Assembly (NCBI RefSeq): GCF_029910215.1
Contig: NZ_CP110395.1
Coordinates: 3,782,001-3,846,000, forward strand
Length of the DNA: 64,000 bases
Direction: 5' to 3'
Source of the DNA: Paraburkholderia sp. D15
GTDB taxonomy: Bacteria > Pseudomonadota > Gammaproteobacteria > Burkholderiales > Burkholderiaceae
This document shows, one piece after another, positions 17,690-26,962 of the stretch (the stretch's first letter is position 1; each line of letters begins with the position of its first letter). The position numbers and the translations under genes are program-made. The notes below the pieces were generated by a model. The model searched no databases and was not told the origin of the DNA. It worked only from the letters and a program-made list of their open reading frames with translations.

Positions 17690-18151
17690 ATGAGCCGCGC
17701 CCCGAAACTGACGTTGAATCTGCAATTCCCCGCCGCCAAGGCCTGGCCGGAACACAAGGCGCTGCTGCCGCGCGCCACGGTGGCCGGCTGGATCAAGGCG
17801 GCGCTGTTCGCGGACGGCGAGTTGACCGTGCGTTTCGTCGATGCCGAAGAAGGCCGCACGCTGAACCGCACCTATCGCGGCAAGGATTATTCGACCAACG
17901 TGCTGACGTTCGCGTATGCCGAAACGGAAGACGATCCGGTGACGGGCGATTTGATCCTGTGCTGCCCGGTGGTCGAGAAAGAAGCCGCCGAACAAGGCAA
18001 GCCGCTGCTCGCGCACTACGCGCATCTGCTCGTGCACGGCACGCTGCACGCGCAGGGCTACGACCACGAAGTCGAGGAAGAAGCCGAGGAAATGGAAGCG
18101 CTCGAAACCGGGATTCTCGGCAAACTCGGGTTTCCCGATCCTTATCTTTAA
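17690..18151 (+). CDS. ybeY: rRNA maturation endoribonuclease
   Basis: Zinc metalloprotein needed for 16S rRNA 3'-end maturation and ribosome quality control. It is 153 residues. The zinc motif [11 protein letters not shown] puts ligands at His116, His120 and His126, and [17 protein letters not shown] is the family's substrate-groove signature. It sits directly after ybeZ, as in most proteobacteria, and before a chaC-like gene that interrupts the usual order. Confidence 0.96.
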   Translation: MSRAPKLTLNLQFPAAKAWPEHKALLPRATVAGWIKAALFADGELTVRFVDAEEGRTLNRTYRGKDYSTNVLTFAYAETEDDPVTGDLILCCPVVEKEAAEQGKPLLAHYAHLLVHGTLHAQGYDHEVEEEAEEMEALETGILGKLGFPDPYL

Positions 18152-18192
18152 CGGCCACCCGCGCCTGCCGCCCCTCTGATCGAAACCAGACC

Positions 18193-18915
18193 GTGAGCAC
18201 CTCGTCCCCTGAAGCCGCCACCCGCATGCCCTGCCCCGACTACCCGCCGGCGCTCGGCGAATCGAGGCTGCTGACGGACGAGGAATTGCGCGCGTCGCTC
18301 GACTGCACGCTGCGCGACTGGGATCGCCGGGGCGATCTGTGGCTGTTCGGCTATGGCTCGCTGATCTGGAATCCCGGCCTGCCGACCGTCGAGGCCAGCC
18401 GCTCGAAAGTGCATGGCTATCATCGCGGGCTGTACCTGTGGTCGCGCGTGAATCGCGGCACGCCGGAACAACCGGGCCTCGTGCTGGCGCTCGACCGTGG
18501 CGGCTCGTGCACCGGCATCGCGTTTCGCGTCGCGGCGGAAGGCGCGATGCCGCATCTCGAAGCGCTGTGGCGCCGCGAAATGGCGATGGGCTCCTACCGT
18601 CCGGCATGGCTGCCGTGCAATCTCGCGGACGGACGGCGCGTCGACGCGCTGGCCTTCGTGATGCGCCGCGACGTGCCCACCTACACCGGCAAGCTGCGCG
18701 ACGAGATCGTCAAGACGGTGTTCGGTTGCGCGAGCGGACGCTACGGCACCACCCTCGACTACGTCAGCCGCACCGTGCAGGCGCTGCGCGAAAGCGGCAT
18801 GCCGGATCGCGCGCTCGAAGCGCTGCTCGCGCGCTGCCGCGAGCAAGGCTGCGAAGACGAACGCGAGGCGCAACGTCGAGCCGATACGCCCTCGACCGGC
18901 ACGCGATCGGCATGA
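18193..18915 (+). CDS. ChaC-like gamma-glutamylcyclotransferase
   Basis: Probable glutathione-specific gamma-glutamylcyclotransferase, releasing 5-oxoproline and Cys-Gly from glutathione. It is 240 residues from a GTG at 18193, or 229 from an ATG at 18226. The family motif LFGYGSLIWNPG (about 53-64) forms the substrate pocket, and the Glu of LWRREM is the expected catalytic acid. The end carries a polar tail. It lies between ybeY and corC, a place where many bacteria have no such gene, and on the same strand, so it may be cotranscribed. Confidence 0.88.
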   Translation: MSTSSPEAATRMPCPDYPPALGESRLLTDEELRASLDCTLRDWDRRGDLWLFGYGSLIWNPGLPTVEASRSKVHGYHRGLYLWSRVNRGTPEQPGLVLALDRGGSCTGIAFRVAAEGAMPHLEALWRREMAMGSYRPAWLPCNLADGRRVDALAFVMRRDVPTYTGKLRDEIVKTVFGCASGRYGTTLDYVSRTVQALRESGMPDRALEALLARCREQGCEDEREAQRRADTPSTGTRSA

Positions 18916-19134
18916 AACCCGGCAGGGTTTTTTGCTTCGCGACGCTCATCGCCACGTAATCAGTTAGGATGGACCCACGCGCGAGGCCGTGACTCTCCGC
19001 GGCTCAGGCCGCCTCGCCGCGGTTTCACCCCAGCGTCACCCATCGCCCAGCCCGGCGGGACACGGTCCTGCCATGTGCCTGGTGTATCCTTAATGCTCCG
19101 CAACAGCGCGCCCAGACTCGTCGGGCGCACTACC

Positions 19135-20028
19135 ATGAACGACACGTATCCCAGTCGACGCCAACTCGACAAACCGCAAGAAAAACGCTCACTCCTCGAG
19201 CGTCTGACCGACTTCATCTCGCCCGAGCCCGACTCGCGCGCAGAACTTCTGGAAATCCTGCAGGACGCGCACGAGCGCAACCTGATCGACGCCGACTCGC
19301 TGTCGATGATCGAAGGCGTTTTCCAGGTCTCCGAACTCAGTGCCCGCGACATCATGGTGCCGCGCGCGCAGATGGACGCGATCAACATCGCGGACAGCCC
19401 CGCCGAATTCATCCCCTACGTGCTGGAAAAGGCGCACTCGCGCTATCCGGTGTACGAGGGCAATCGCGACAACATCATCGGCGTGCTGCTCGCGAAAGAC
19501 CTGCTGCGCTACTACGCCGAGGAAGAGTTCGACGTGCGCGGCATGCTGCGCCCCGCCGTGTTCATCCCCGAATCGAAGCGGCTGAACGTGCTGCTGCACG
19601 ACTTCCGCGTGAATCGCAATCACCTCGCGGTGGTGGTCGACGAATACGGCGGCGTGGCCGGCCTGATCACGATCGAAGACGTGCTGGAACAGATCGTCGG
19701 CGACATCGAGGACGAATACGACTTCGACGAGGAAAGCGGCAACATCATCGCGTCGCCGGACGGCCGGTTCCGCGTGCGCGCGCTGACCGAGATCGAACAG
19801 TTCAACGAAGCCTTCGGCACCGACTACCCGGACGACGAAGTCGATACGATCGGCGGCCTCGTCACGCATCATTTCGGGCGCGTGCCGCATCGCGGCGAGA
19901 AGGTGCGCCTAGACGACCTGATTTTCGAAATCCTGCGCGGCGACGCGCGCCAGATTCACATGCTGCTGGTACGCCGCGATCCGCTCGCCGGTCAGCGCGA
20001 GCGCGAAGCGCAGCACGTGCAGACCTGA
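19135..20028 (+). CDS. corC: CorC/HlyC-type CBS-domain protein
   Basis: A 297-residue protein of the CorC/YbeX family, linked to magnesium/cobalt efflux and recently to ribosome homeostasis. An N-terminal helical part (RSLLERLTDFISPEPDSR) is followed by two CBS domains (about 70-190, with RDIMVPRAQM, SRYPVYEGNRDNIIGVLLAKD split as SRYPVYEGN and IIGVLLAKD) and a CorC_HlyC domain (DTIGGLVTHHFGRVPHRG). No transmembrane segment is present. I chose the ATG at 19135; the frame extends upstream to 19075 without homology. It precedes lnt, the usual neighbour. Confidence 0.93.
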   Translation: MNDTYPSRRQLDKPQEKRSLLERLTDFISPEPDSRAELLEILQDAHERNLIDADSLSMIEGVFQVSELSARDIMVPRAQMDAINIADSPAEFIPYVLEKAHSRYPVYEGNRDNIIGVLLAKDLLRYYAEEEFDVRGMLRPAVFIPESKRLNVLLHDFRVNRNHLAVVVDEYGGVAGLITIEDVLEQIVGDIEDEYDFDEESGNIIASPDGRFRVRALTEIEQFNEAFGTDYPDDEVDTIGGLVTHHFGRVPHRGEKVRLDDLIFEILRGDARQIHMLLVRRDPLAGQREREAQHVQT

Positions 20029-20146
20029 GTCCGAACTGAGTCGAACTGACTCGAACCCGAGCCGGCAAATCGCCGGCTTACTTTTGGCGCGATGCTCGAC
20101 CGCGCGCTGTGTTTCCTTCTCACGACCTCACGCCGACCACGCAACA

Positions 20147-21889
20147 ATGGCCGACCCGACGACATCCCGTTCGCGCGCCGACGAGCGCACTTCCGCCGCC
20201 GGCGCACGCCGCGCCCGCACGCTGCCCCGCTGGCACTACCTCGTGGCGCTGGCCGCCGGCGCGGCCAACACGCTGTCGTTCGCACCGACACCGCACGGCG
20301 GCTGGCTCGAACTCGCGCTCTTCGCGTTCTTCTTCGCGTGGCTCACGCGCAGCACCGGCTGGAAAAGCGCGGCGTTGACGGGCGGCGCGTTCGGCTTCGG
20401 CAACTTCGTCACCGGCGTGTGGTGGCTGTACGTCAGCATGCATTTCTATGGCGGGATGGCTGCGCCGCTCGCGGCCGCGGCCGTCGTGCTGTTCTCGTTG
20501 TATCTCGCGATCTATCCGGCGTTCGCCGCCGTGCTGTGGTCGTTCTGCGCCGGTCACGCGCGCAACGGCACGGCCGACGACCGCGCGCCGTTCTCGCCGA
20601 CCTGGCATGGCGCGCTAGCCTTCGCGAGCGCGTGGGCGATCGGCGAATGGCTGCGCGGCACGGTGTTCACCGGCTTTCCGTGGCTCGCGAGCGGGTACGC
20701 GCAGGTCGACGGTCCGTTCGCCGGCTTTGCGCCGGTGGCGGGCGTATATGGCGTGGGCTGGATGCTGGCACTCACGGCCGCGCTGATCGTGCAGGCGTTC
20801 ACGCAACTGGCGGCACTGCGCCGCGCGAGCGTAGCGGGCAAAGCACGACCGGGCGGTGCGGGCGGTACGGCCGGTGTGTCCGGCGCCGCAGCCGGTACGC
20901 AGCTCACCAATGCACGCGCCGCGTTGCCCGGTGTCTTTGCGCTCGCCCTGATCGCGGCCGGCCTGCTGCTGCAACTCGCGCACTGGACCCTGCCGGCCAA
21001 CGCGCCGCTGACCGTGCGCCTCCTGCAAGGCAACGTCAAACAGGAAATGAAGTTCGAGGAATCGGGCATGCGCGCCGCCATCGACATGTATCAGCAGATG
21101 ATCACGTCGAAGCCCGCCGATCTGATCGTCACGCCCGAAACCGCGATTCCCGTGTTCGTGCAGCAATTGCCGGCGCCGTTCGCATCGGCGGTGCGCAACT
21201 TCTCGGATTCCACCGGCAGCGCGGTGCTGTTCGGCGCGCTCGGCGCGACCGTCACGCCGGAAGGTCAACTGGTCGACTACACGAACAGCCTGTTCGGCGT
21301 CACGCCCGGCTCGCGCGACGTGTACCGCTACGACAAACACCACCTCGTGCCGTTCGGCGAGTTCGTGCCGTGGGGCTTCCGCTGGTTCGTCAATCTGATG
21401 AACATCCCGCTCGGCGATTTCTTCCGGGGCGCGCCGGTGCAGAAGCCGTTCATCGTGCATAACCAGCCGGTCTCGGTCGACATCTGCTACGAGGATATCT
21501 TCGGCGAGGAAATCGCCCGCAGCATCCGCGAGAGCGCGACGCCGGCCGGCGTGCTGGTCAACTCGACCAACCTCGCCTGGTTCGGCGACACGATCGCACT
21601 CGACCAGCATCTGCAGATCGCGCGCATGCGCTCGCTGGAAACCGGCCGCCCGATGCTGCGCGCGACCAACACCGGCATGACCGCCGCAATCGATGCGGAC
21701 GGCAAGGTGCTCGGCCGTCTCAAGCCGTACACGATCGGTTCGCTCGACGTGACCGTGCAAGGCACGTCGGGCAGCACGCCGTATGTGACGAGCGGCAACA
21801 ATACGGTGCTGGCGGTATCGCTGCTGTTGCTGGCGTTTGGTTTCGCGTTCGGGCCGGGCATCAAGAGGCGCCGGGATACGGATAAATAG
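20147..21889 (+). CDS. lnt: Apolipoprotein N-acyltransferase
   Basis: Inner-membrane enzyme that adds the third acyl chain to lipoproteins. It is 580 residues, longer than the roughly 510 of E. coli. Several N-terminal membrane spans precede a nitrilase domain with catalytic Glu331 (VTPETAIP), Lys397 (RYDKHHLVPFGEF) and Cys447 (VDICYEDIFGEE). Part of the extra length is a Gly/Ala-rich insert at about 229-258 between membrane spans. The frame is open upstream to a TTG at 20084, but the ATG at 20147 gives the usual start. After the stop, GCGGCTAATGGC occurs twice (21902-21932). Confidence 0.95.
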   Translation: MADPTTSRSRADERTSAAGARRARTLPRWHYLVALAAGAANTLSFAPTPHGGWLELALFAFFFAWLTRSTGWKSAALTGGAFGFGNFVTGVWWLYVSMHFYGGMAAPLAAAAVVLFSLYLAIYPAFAAVLWSFCAGHARNGTADDRAPFSPTWHGALAFASAWAIGEWLRGTVFTGFPWLASGYAQVDGPFAGFAPVAGVYGVGWMLALTAALIVQAFTQLAALRRASVAGKARPGGAGGTAGVSGAAAGTQLTNARAALPGVFALALIAAGLLLQLAHWTLPANAPLTVRLLQGNVKQEMKFEESGMRAAIDMYQQMITSKPADLIVTPETAIPVFVQQLPAPFASAVRNFSDSTGSAVLFGALGATVTPEGQLVDYTNSLFGVTPGSRDVYRYDKHHLVPFGEFVPWGFRWFVNLMNIPLGDFFRGAPVQKPFIVHNQPVSVDICYEDIFGEEIARSIRESATPAGVLVNSTNLAWFGDTIALDQHLQIARMRSLETGRPMLRATNTGMTAAIDADGKVLGRLKPYTIGSLDVTVQGTSGSTPYVTSGNNTVLAVSLLLLAFGFAFGPGIKRRRDTDK

Positions 21890-22046
21890 CCGCTGCTAAA
21901 GGCGGCTAATGGCTGCTAGCGCGGCTAATGGCAGCGCCCCGCCGTAACTCGCCGCGGCGTGCCGGTGCGCCGCGCCGCCTATAAACCGGTGGCGAATCGC
22001 AAAACGATCCGCCGCATTTAACCGCCGCAACAAATAACCTCAAAAC

Positions 22047-22084
22047 AAAACGCGCGCCACTGACATGCCAGAGCGCGCGTTTTT
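22047..22084. terminator. Bidirectional terminator
   Basis: AAACGCGCGC and GCGCGCGTTT form a 10-base stem flanked by A and T runs, between convergent lnt and the M48 protease gene. Confidence 0.8.
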
Positions 22085-22105
22085 CACGGGCGAAGCCTTA
22101 TTGCA

Positions 22106-22873
22106 TTACTGATTCGAAGCGATACGCTGCTGAATATGCTGCGCACGCGCCGGCGATGCCGGATGCGAACTCAGCATGCTCGATTTACCGCCATCCAGTT
22201 GCGACAGCTTGTTGAATGCGGTCACGAGACCCGACGGATCGAGATTCTTCTTTTTCTGCAAATCGAACGAATAATCGTCGGCTGCGCTTTCCTGGGTTTG
22301 CGAGAATTGTGCGTTAATCAGCTTCTCGGAGAAATCGCCCAGTTCCGAACCCGACAGCGCGCCCGCCAGACCGCCCGCCGACGACGCCACGCCGCGCACC
22401 GCCGAGGTCGCGTACGCCACCTGCATCGCTTTCTTCGTATGGCCGAGCGCCACGTGGCCCATTTCATGGCCGACCACGCCGCGCACTTCGTTGTCGTTCA
22501 TCATGTCCATCAGGCCGCTATAGACGCGGATGCAGCCGTTGGCCATGGCCCATGCATTGACGTCCTTGGTCATGTACACCTTGTAGTTGACCGGCGTGCC
22601 GTTGATGTTGTCGCCCAGTTGCGCGGCGATCTTGTTCAGGCGCTTCTGGTACTTGCTGTTCGCGGCGGCGATCTTGTTCTCGCTGTCGAGTTGCGCGCAT
22701 GACTTGTCGGTGAGCGCACGCACGTCGGCGTCGCTCAGCGTGGCGGCCTGCGTGGCCGCCTGGCCGGATTTGATCAGCGCGGACGGATCCACGCTGCCGA
22801 CATTACTGACATTCGAACACGCGGCGAACAACGTGCAGGCGGCAGCGGCAATGACAAAGCGATTCGTTTTCAT
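22106..22873 (-). CDS. M48-family metalloprotease lipoprotein
   Basis: Predicted periplasmic, outer-membrane-anchored zinc protease of the LoiP/YcaL type. It is 255 residues. The signal peptide ends in lipobox FAAC (Cys19). The catalytic motif HEMGH has ligands His136 and His140 with Glu137, and the third ligand is Glu195 in QESAADDYSFDL. Only one hydrophobic segment is present, unlike HtpX, which fits the lipoprotein branch that cleaves misfolded envelope proteins. The ATG at 22873 is followed at once by a good signal sequence. It is a single-gene unit. Confidence 0.92.
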   Translation of the reverse strand: MKTNRFVIAAAACTLFAACSNVSNVGSVDPSALIKSGQAATQAATLSDADVRALTDKSCAQLDSENKIAAANSKYQKRLNKIAAQLGDNINGTPVNYKVYMTKDVNAWAMANGCIRVYSGLMDMMNDNEVRGVVGHEMGHVALGHTKKAMQVAYATSAVRGVASSAGGLAGALSGSELGDFSEKLINAQFSQTQESAADDYSFDLQKKKNLDPSGLVTAFNKLSQLDGGKSSMLSSHPASPARAQHIQQRIASNQ

Positions 22874-23014
22874 GGTGACAGTCTCTCTACTGTGTTTATT
22901 AATCTGAGCGACGCATTTTTACCTGCGACGCTGATTCGCAATGGCCGCAACCCGGCTGAAATTACCTGTTATGACGGCTGCATAAACCACTACGCCACGC
23001 GACAGACAAAAAAG

Positions 23015-23042
23015 AATGCGCCTGACGGGCAGGCGCATTTTT
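23015..23042 (-). terminator. Terminator of the GST gene
   Basis: AATGCGCCTG and CAGGCGCATT form a 10-base stem with a five-base loop and a T-rich tail on the minus strand, 75 bases after the GST stop codon. The reverse orientation also looks functional. Confidence 0.8.
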
Positions 23043-23116
23043 ACCACAAACGAAAGCTTTAATTCATGCTTTTGGAAGGCGCATCGACATCATTTTGCAA
23101 TCTTCCATGAATCACC

Positions 23117-23737
23117 TTAATCGCGCGGCACCGTATCGATAAACGACTGACGCAGCGACAATTTCTGGAAATGCTTATCCAGATTCGGATACGGCTCGCG
23201 CCAGTTCAGATCCGGCATGCGGAAATCCAGATAGCCGAGCGCGCAACCCACCGCGATATCAGCGAGCGTGTAGTGATTGCCCGCGCACCACGTCTTGCTG
23301 CCCAGACCTTGCGACATCGCGATCAGCGCTTCGTCGATCTTGCGCTGCTGGCGTGCAACCCACGCATCGACGCGCTGTTCGGGCGCGCGCTGCGTGGTTT
23401 CGAGACGAATCAGCACGGCGGCGTCGAGAATGCCGTCGGCGAGCGCCTCCCAGCAGCGCACTTCGACGCGCTCGCGCCCGGACTGCGGAATCAGCTTGCC
23501 GACCGGCGACAGCGTGTCCACGTATTCGCAGATCACCCGCGAATCGAACACCGCTTCGCCGTCTTCCATCACGAGACACGGCACCTTGCCGAGCGGATTG
23601 AAGGTGTGAATCGCGGTGTCGGGCGCCCAGACGTTCTCGGGCACCAGTTCGTAGTCGATCTTCTTGTCGGCCAGCACCACGCGCGCCTTGCGCACGAACG
23701 GGCTGGCGAGCGAACCGATGAGTTTCATCATTACCAT
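23117..23737 (-). CDS. Glutathione S-transferase family protein
   Basis: About 204-206 residues, with an N-terminal thioredoxin-like domain (MKLIGSLASPFVRKARVVL; the Ser of SPFVRK is the likely catalytic residue) containing FNPLGKVPCL, the cis-Pro, and EAVFDSRVICEY, the glutathione-binding E-S-like site. An all-helical C-terminal domain carries YTLADIAVGCALGYLDFR. It resembles the YibF-like group. Three start codons are close together (23737, 23731, 23728); AAGG is best placed for 23731. The physiological substrate is unknown. Confidence 0.9.
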   Translation of the reverse strand: MVMMKLIGSLASPFVRKARVVLADKKIDYELVPENVWAPDTAIHTFNPLGKVPCLVMEDGEAVFDSRVICEYVDTLSPVGKLIPQSGRERVEVRCWEALADGILDAAVLIRLETTQRAPEQRVDAWVARQQRKIDEALIAMSQGLGSKTWCAGNHYTLADIAVGCALGYLDFRMPDLNWREPYPNLDKHFQKLSLRQSFIDTVPRD

Positions 23738-23946
23738 CTGCCTTTTCCTGAATCCGGCGAAAGTATAAGTGCTGGCGGCCTTCGTGAGCAGGCCCGCGCA
23801 GCGTCGCGAGCCGCGCGCAGCCTGCCTGTAGCCGAATCATGGACGAACCGTGGCCGAGCCGTGGCCAGATTCGTGGACGGATTGCAACACCGCCGCGGCC
23901 GCGCTTTCCCCAGTATCCGCGCAAAATAAGTCCGCGCATTGGGCGC

Positions 23947-23952
23947 TACAAT
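23947..23952 (+). promoter_or_regulatory. -10 box of pepP, seven bases before the ATG
   Basis: GCTACAAT contains a good -10 hexamer (TACAAT). A start seven bases after its last base falls exactly on the A of the pepP ATG at 23959. No -35 box and no ribosome site are visible, which suggests a leaderless message. Confidence 0.4.
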
Positions 23953-23958
23953 CGCACG

Positions 23959-25365
23959 ATGAACCAGCCGACCGAACCCACCCTCGCCCTCGACGTCTAC
24001 CGCACGCGCCGCGAGCGCGTCCTCGCCGCGCTGCGCGCGACGGGTGGCGGCGTCGCCATCGTTCCCACCGCGCCCGAAGCGCTGCGCAATCGCGACGCCG
24101 ACTACCCGTACCGGCACGACAGCTACTTCTACTATCTGACCGGCTTCACCGAACCGGAAGCGCTGCTGGTGCTCGACGCCAGCGCGGCCGACCGCGAGCC
24201 GGCGTCGATCCTGTTCTGCCGCGAGAAGAATGTCGAGCGCGAGACATGGGAAGGCTTCCGCTTCGGCCCGGAGGGGGCACGCACGGCGTTCGGCGTCGAC
24301 GCGGCATTCGCCATCGGCGAAATCGACGTGCAGTTGCCGCGGGTGCTCGCCGACAAACCGTCGCTGCACTACGCGCTCGGCAGTTCCGCGCAACTCGACG
24401 AACAGGTGCGCGGCTGGCTCGACGCGGTGCGCGCGCAAGGCCGCAGCGGTGTGGCGACGCCCACCGCCGCCGGCGATCTGATTCCGTTGCTCGACGAGAT
24501 GCGGCTGGTGAAGGACGACCACGAACTCGCGATCATGCGCCGCGCCGGGCAGATTTCCGCGCAAGCGCATCGCCGTGCGATGGCCGCCTGCCGGCCAGGC
24601 GTGCGCGAATACGAACTCGAGGCGGAACTGCTTTACACGTTCCGCAAATTCGGTGCGCAGGCGCCGGCTTATACCTCCATCGTCGCCGCCGGCGCGAATG
24701 CGTGCGTGCTGCATTACCCGGCCGGCAACGCGATCGCCCAGGACGGCGACCTGATCCTGATCGACGCAGCCTGCGAACTCGACGGCTATGCGTCCGACAT
24801 TACCCGCACGTTTCCCGCCAGCGGCCGCTTCACGCCCGCGCAGCGCGAGCTGTACGACATCGTGCTGGCCGCGCAGCAAGCCGCCGTCGACGCCACGCGC
24901 GCCGGCGCGACTTTCGACGAGCCGCACCAGGCGGCCGTGCGCGTGCTGTCGCAAGGCTTGCTGGACACCGGCATCATCGACCGCACGAAGTTCGCGTCGG
25001 TCGACGACGTGATCGCCGAGCGCGCCTACGCGCCGTTCTATATGCACCGTACCGGCCACTGGCTCGGCATGGACGTGCACGACGTCGGCGATTACCGCGA
25101 GCGCGGCGCGCCGCGCGACGAGGCGGGCGTGCTGCCGTGGCGCACCTTGCAGGCGTCGATGACGCTGACCATCGAGCCCGGTCTCTACATTCGCCCGGCG
25201 GAAGGCGTGCCCGAGCGTTACTGGCACATCGGCATCCGCATCGAGGACGACGCGATCGTCACGCCGACCGGCTGCGAGCTGATCACCCGCGACGTGCCGG
25301 TGGCCGCCGACGAGATCGAGGCATTGATGCAGGAAGCCCGCGCGGCCCACGACACAAGGAAGTAA
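23959..25365 (+). CDS. pepP: Xaa-Pro aminopeptidase
   Basis: Manganese aminopeptidase P that removes N-terminal residues before proline. It is 468 residues. The N-terminal AMP_N domain (YRHDSYFYYLTGFTEPEALL) is followed by the pita-bread catalytic domain, with metal ligands in LIDAACELDGYASDITRTF (two Asp), HRTGHWLGMDVHD (His), TIEPGLY (Glu) and RIEDD (Glu). The ATG at 23959 gives the standard family N-terminus. It overlaps nothing and is followed 6 bases later by ubiH, a partnership kept in many proteobacteria. Confidence 0.96.
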   Translation: MNQPTEPTLALDVYRTRRERVLAALRATGGGVAIVPTAPEALRNRDADYPYRHDSYFYYLTGFTEPEALLVLDASAADREPASILFCREKNVERETWEGFRFGPEGARTAFGVDAAFAIGEIDVQLPRVLADKPSLHYALGSSAQLDEQVRGWLDAVRAQGRSGVATPTAAGDLIPLLDEMRLVKDDHELAIMRRAGQISAQAHRRAMAACRPGVREYELEAELLYTFRKFGAQAPAYTSIVAAGANACVLHYPAGNAIAQDGDLILIDAACELDGYASDITRTFPASGRFTPAQRELYDIVLAAQQAAVDATRAGATFDEPHQAAVRVLSQGLLDTGIIDRTKFASVDDVIAERAYAPFYMHRTGHWLGMDVHDVGDYRERGAPRDEAGVLPWRTLQASMTLTIEPGLYIRPAEGVPERYWHIGIRIEDDAIVTPTGCELITRDVPVAADEIEALMQEARAAHDTRK

Positions 25366-25371
25366 TCCGCA

Positions 25372-26694
25372 ATGAACGAAGTTTCCCCGTCGACGGTGAT
25401 TCTGAAGCCGGCCTCGGCCGCGCATCCGTACGATTTCGACGTGACGATCGTCGGCGCCGGTCCGGTCGGGCTCGCGCTGGCCGGGTGGCTCGCCCGCCGC
25501 AGCGCGACGCGGGCGCTGAAGATCGCGCTGATCGACGCGCGCGAGCCGGAGGATTCGATCGCCGATCCGCGCGCGATCGCCGTATCGCACGGCAGCCGGA
25601 TGATTCTCGAACCGCTGCGCTGGCCCGCCGATGCCACCGCGATCCAGCGCATTCACGTGTCGCAGCGCGGGCACTTCGGGCGCACATTGATCGATCACGC
25701 CGAGCATGGACTGCCGGCGCTCGGCTACGTGCTGCGTTACGGATCGATCGTGCATGGTCTGGCCGAGGCGGTGCACGCCACACCGGTGCACTGGTTCCGC
25801 TCGACGTCGGCCGCCGCGCCGGTTCAGGAACACGACGGCGTGACGCTGCCGATCGAAACCGCGGGCGTCGCGCGCACGCTGCGTACGCGGATTCTGGTCA
25901 GTGCCGAGGGCGGCTTGTTCGGCGATCAGAAGACGGGGAAAGGAACGGGGGTTGGTGCGAATGCGGGTGCGGATGGGGATACCGGCAAGCGCGCCGAAGA
26001 AGCATCCGACGACACTGCGCCCACGCCTCGCCGCCAACCCGCCACGAAGAACGGCTCACGCGACTACGGCCAAACCGCGCTGGTCGGCACGGTGACGGTA
26101 TCCGCACCGCAACCGCACGTCGCCTGGGAACGCTTCACCTCGCAAGGCCCGATCGCGTTGCTGCCGATGGGCGGCGTACGCGGCGCGGACTACGCGCTGG
26201 TGTGGTGCTGCGCGCCGGAAGAAGCCGCGCGCCGCGCGCAGCTTGCCGACGCCGATTTCCTGCGCGAGCTCGGCGCGGCGTTCGGCGACCGCATGGGCCG
26301 TTTCACGCAGATCAAGGGGCGCGCGTCGTTCCCCTTGGGCCTGAACGCGGTCGATACGCAAGTGAACGGCCGCGTCGTCTCGATCGGCAACGCGGCGCAG
26401 ACGCTGCATCCGGTGGCGGGCCAGGGCCTGAACCTCGGTCTGCGCGACGCCCACTCGCTCGTCGACGCGTTGTCCACCGAAGGCCCGACCCCGCTCGCGC
26501 TGGCTACCTTCGCACAACGCCGCGCGCTCGACCGGCGCCTGACGATCGGCGCCACCGACACGCTCGCGCGCCTGTTCACCGTCGATTTCGCGCCGCTCGC
26601 GATCATGCGCGGCCTCGCGCTGACCGCGCTCGAATTCGTGCCGCCGGTCAAAACCGCGTTGGCGCGTCAGATGATGTTCGGCCAGCGCCGCTGA
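25372..26694 (+). CDS. ubiH: UbiH/Coq6-family FAD monooxygenase
   Basis: Flavoprotein hydroxylase of ubiquinone synthesis, acting on a polyprenylated ring. It is 440 residues. The FAD motif TIVGAGPVGLALAG is at about 25-38 and the GD-type motif IGNAAQTLHPVAGQGLNLGL at about 343-362. The order pepP-ubiH supports this branch, though UbiF/UbiL-type specificity cannot be excluded. A hydrophilic insert of roughly 45 residues (about 184-229, rich in Gly, Ala, Asp and Lys) interrupts the protein before DYGQTALVG. It lies where other members have a short loop. Confidence 0.88.
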   Translation: MNEVSPSTVILKPASAAHPYDFDVTIVGAGPVGLALAGWLARRSATRALKIALIDAREPEDSIADPRAIAVSHGSRMILEPLRWPADATAIQRIHVSQRGHFGRTLIDHAEHGLPALGYVLRYGSIVHGLAEAVHATPVHWFRSTSAAAPVQEHDGVTLPIETAGVARTLRTRILVSAEGGLFGDQKTGKGTGVGANAGADGDTGKRAEEASDDTAPTPRRQPATKNGSRDYGQTALVGTVTVSAPQPHVAWERFTSQGPIALLPMGGVRGADYALVWCCAPEEAARRAQLADADFLRELGAAFGDRMGRFTQIKGRASFPLGLNAVDTQVNGRVVSIGNAAQTLHPVAGQGLNLGLRDAHSLVDALSTEGPTPLALATFAQRRALDRRLTIGATDTLARLFTVDFAPLAIMRGLALTALEFVPPVKTALARQMMFGQRR

Positions 26695-26748
26695 ATCTGC
26701 CCGAGCCTGATTCAGCAGCTTTAGCCGGCCGAGCCGGTCCATCACGCA

Positions 26749-26782
26749 CGCGCCGCGCCGTCTTTTCAGGCGGCGCGGCGCG
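26749..26782 (+). terminator. GC-rich hairpin after ubiH
   Basis: CGCGCCGCGCCG pairs with CGGCGCGGCGCG around a 10-base loop. It lacks a U-run, so it may be only a weak or Rho-assisted terminator. The remaining gap to dusB contains a TAAAAT box near 26883. Confidence 0.45.
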
Positions 26783-26962
26783 CTCCCGCAGTGAGACGCC
26801 GGGTCTATGAACCGGCCCACTTTCATAGAAGATTTAATGGGTTACGACGGCTACATGTCGGGTGCCGGCAATCCGTTAACGCTAAAATAGCGGTTTTCCC
26901 TCGCAATTCGCGAACGCTCCGATTGACACTTTCGGCAATCGGCCGCATCGCACGTCCACGTC

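Noticed and set aside
23731..26810. Very long open frames on both strands (768 and 986 codons) across pepP and ubiH
   Set aside because: Both are shadows: Arg/Ala-rich, no domain, and they overlap two well-identified enzymes in other frames.
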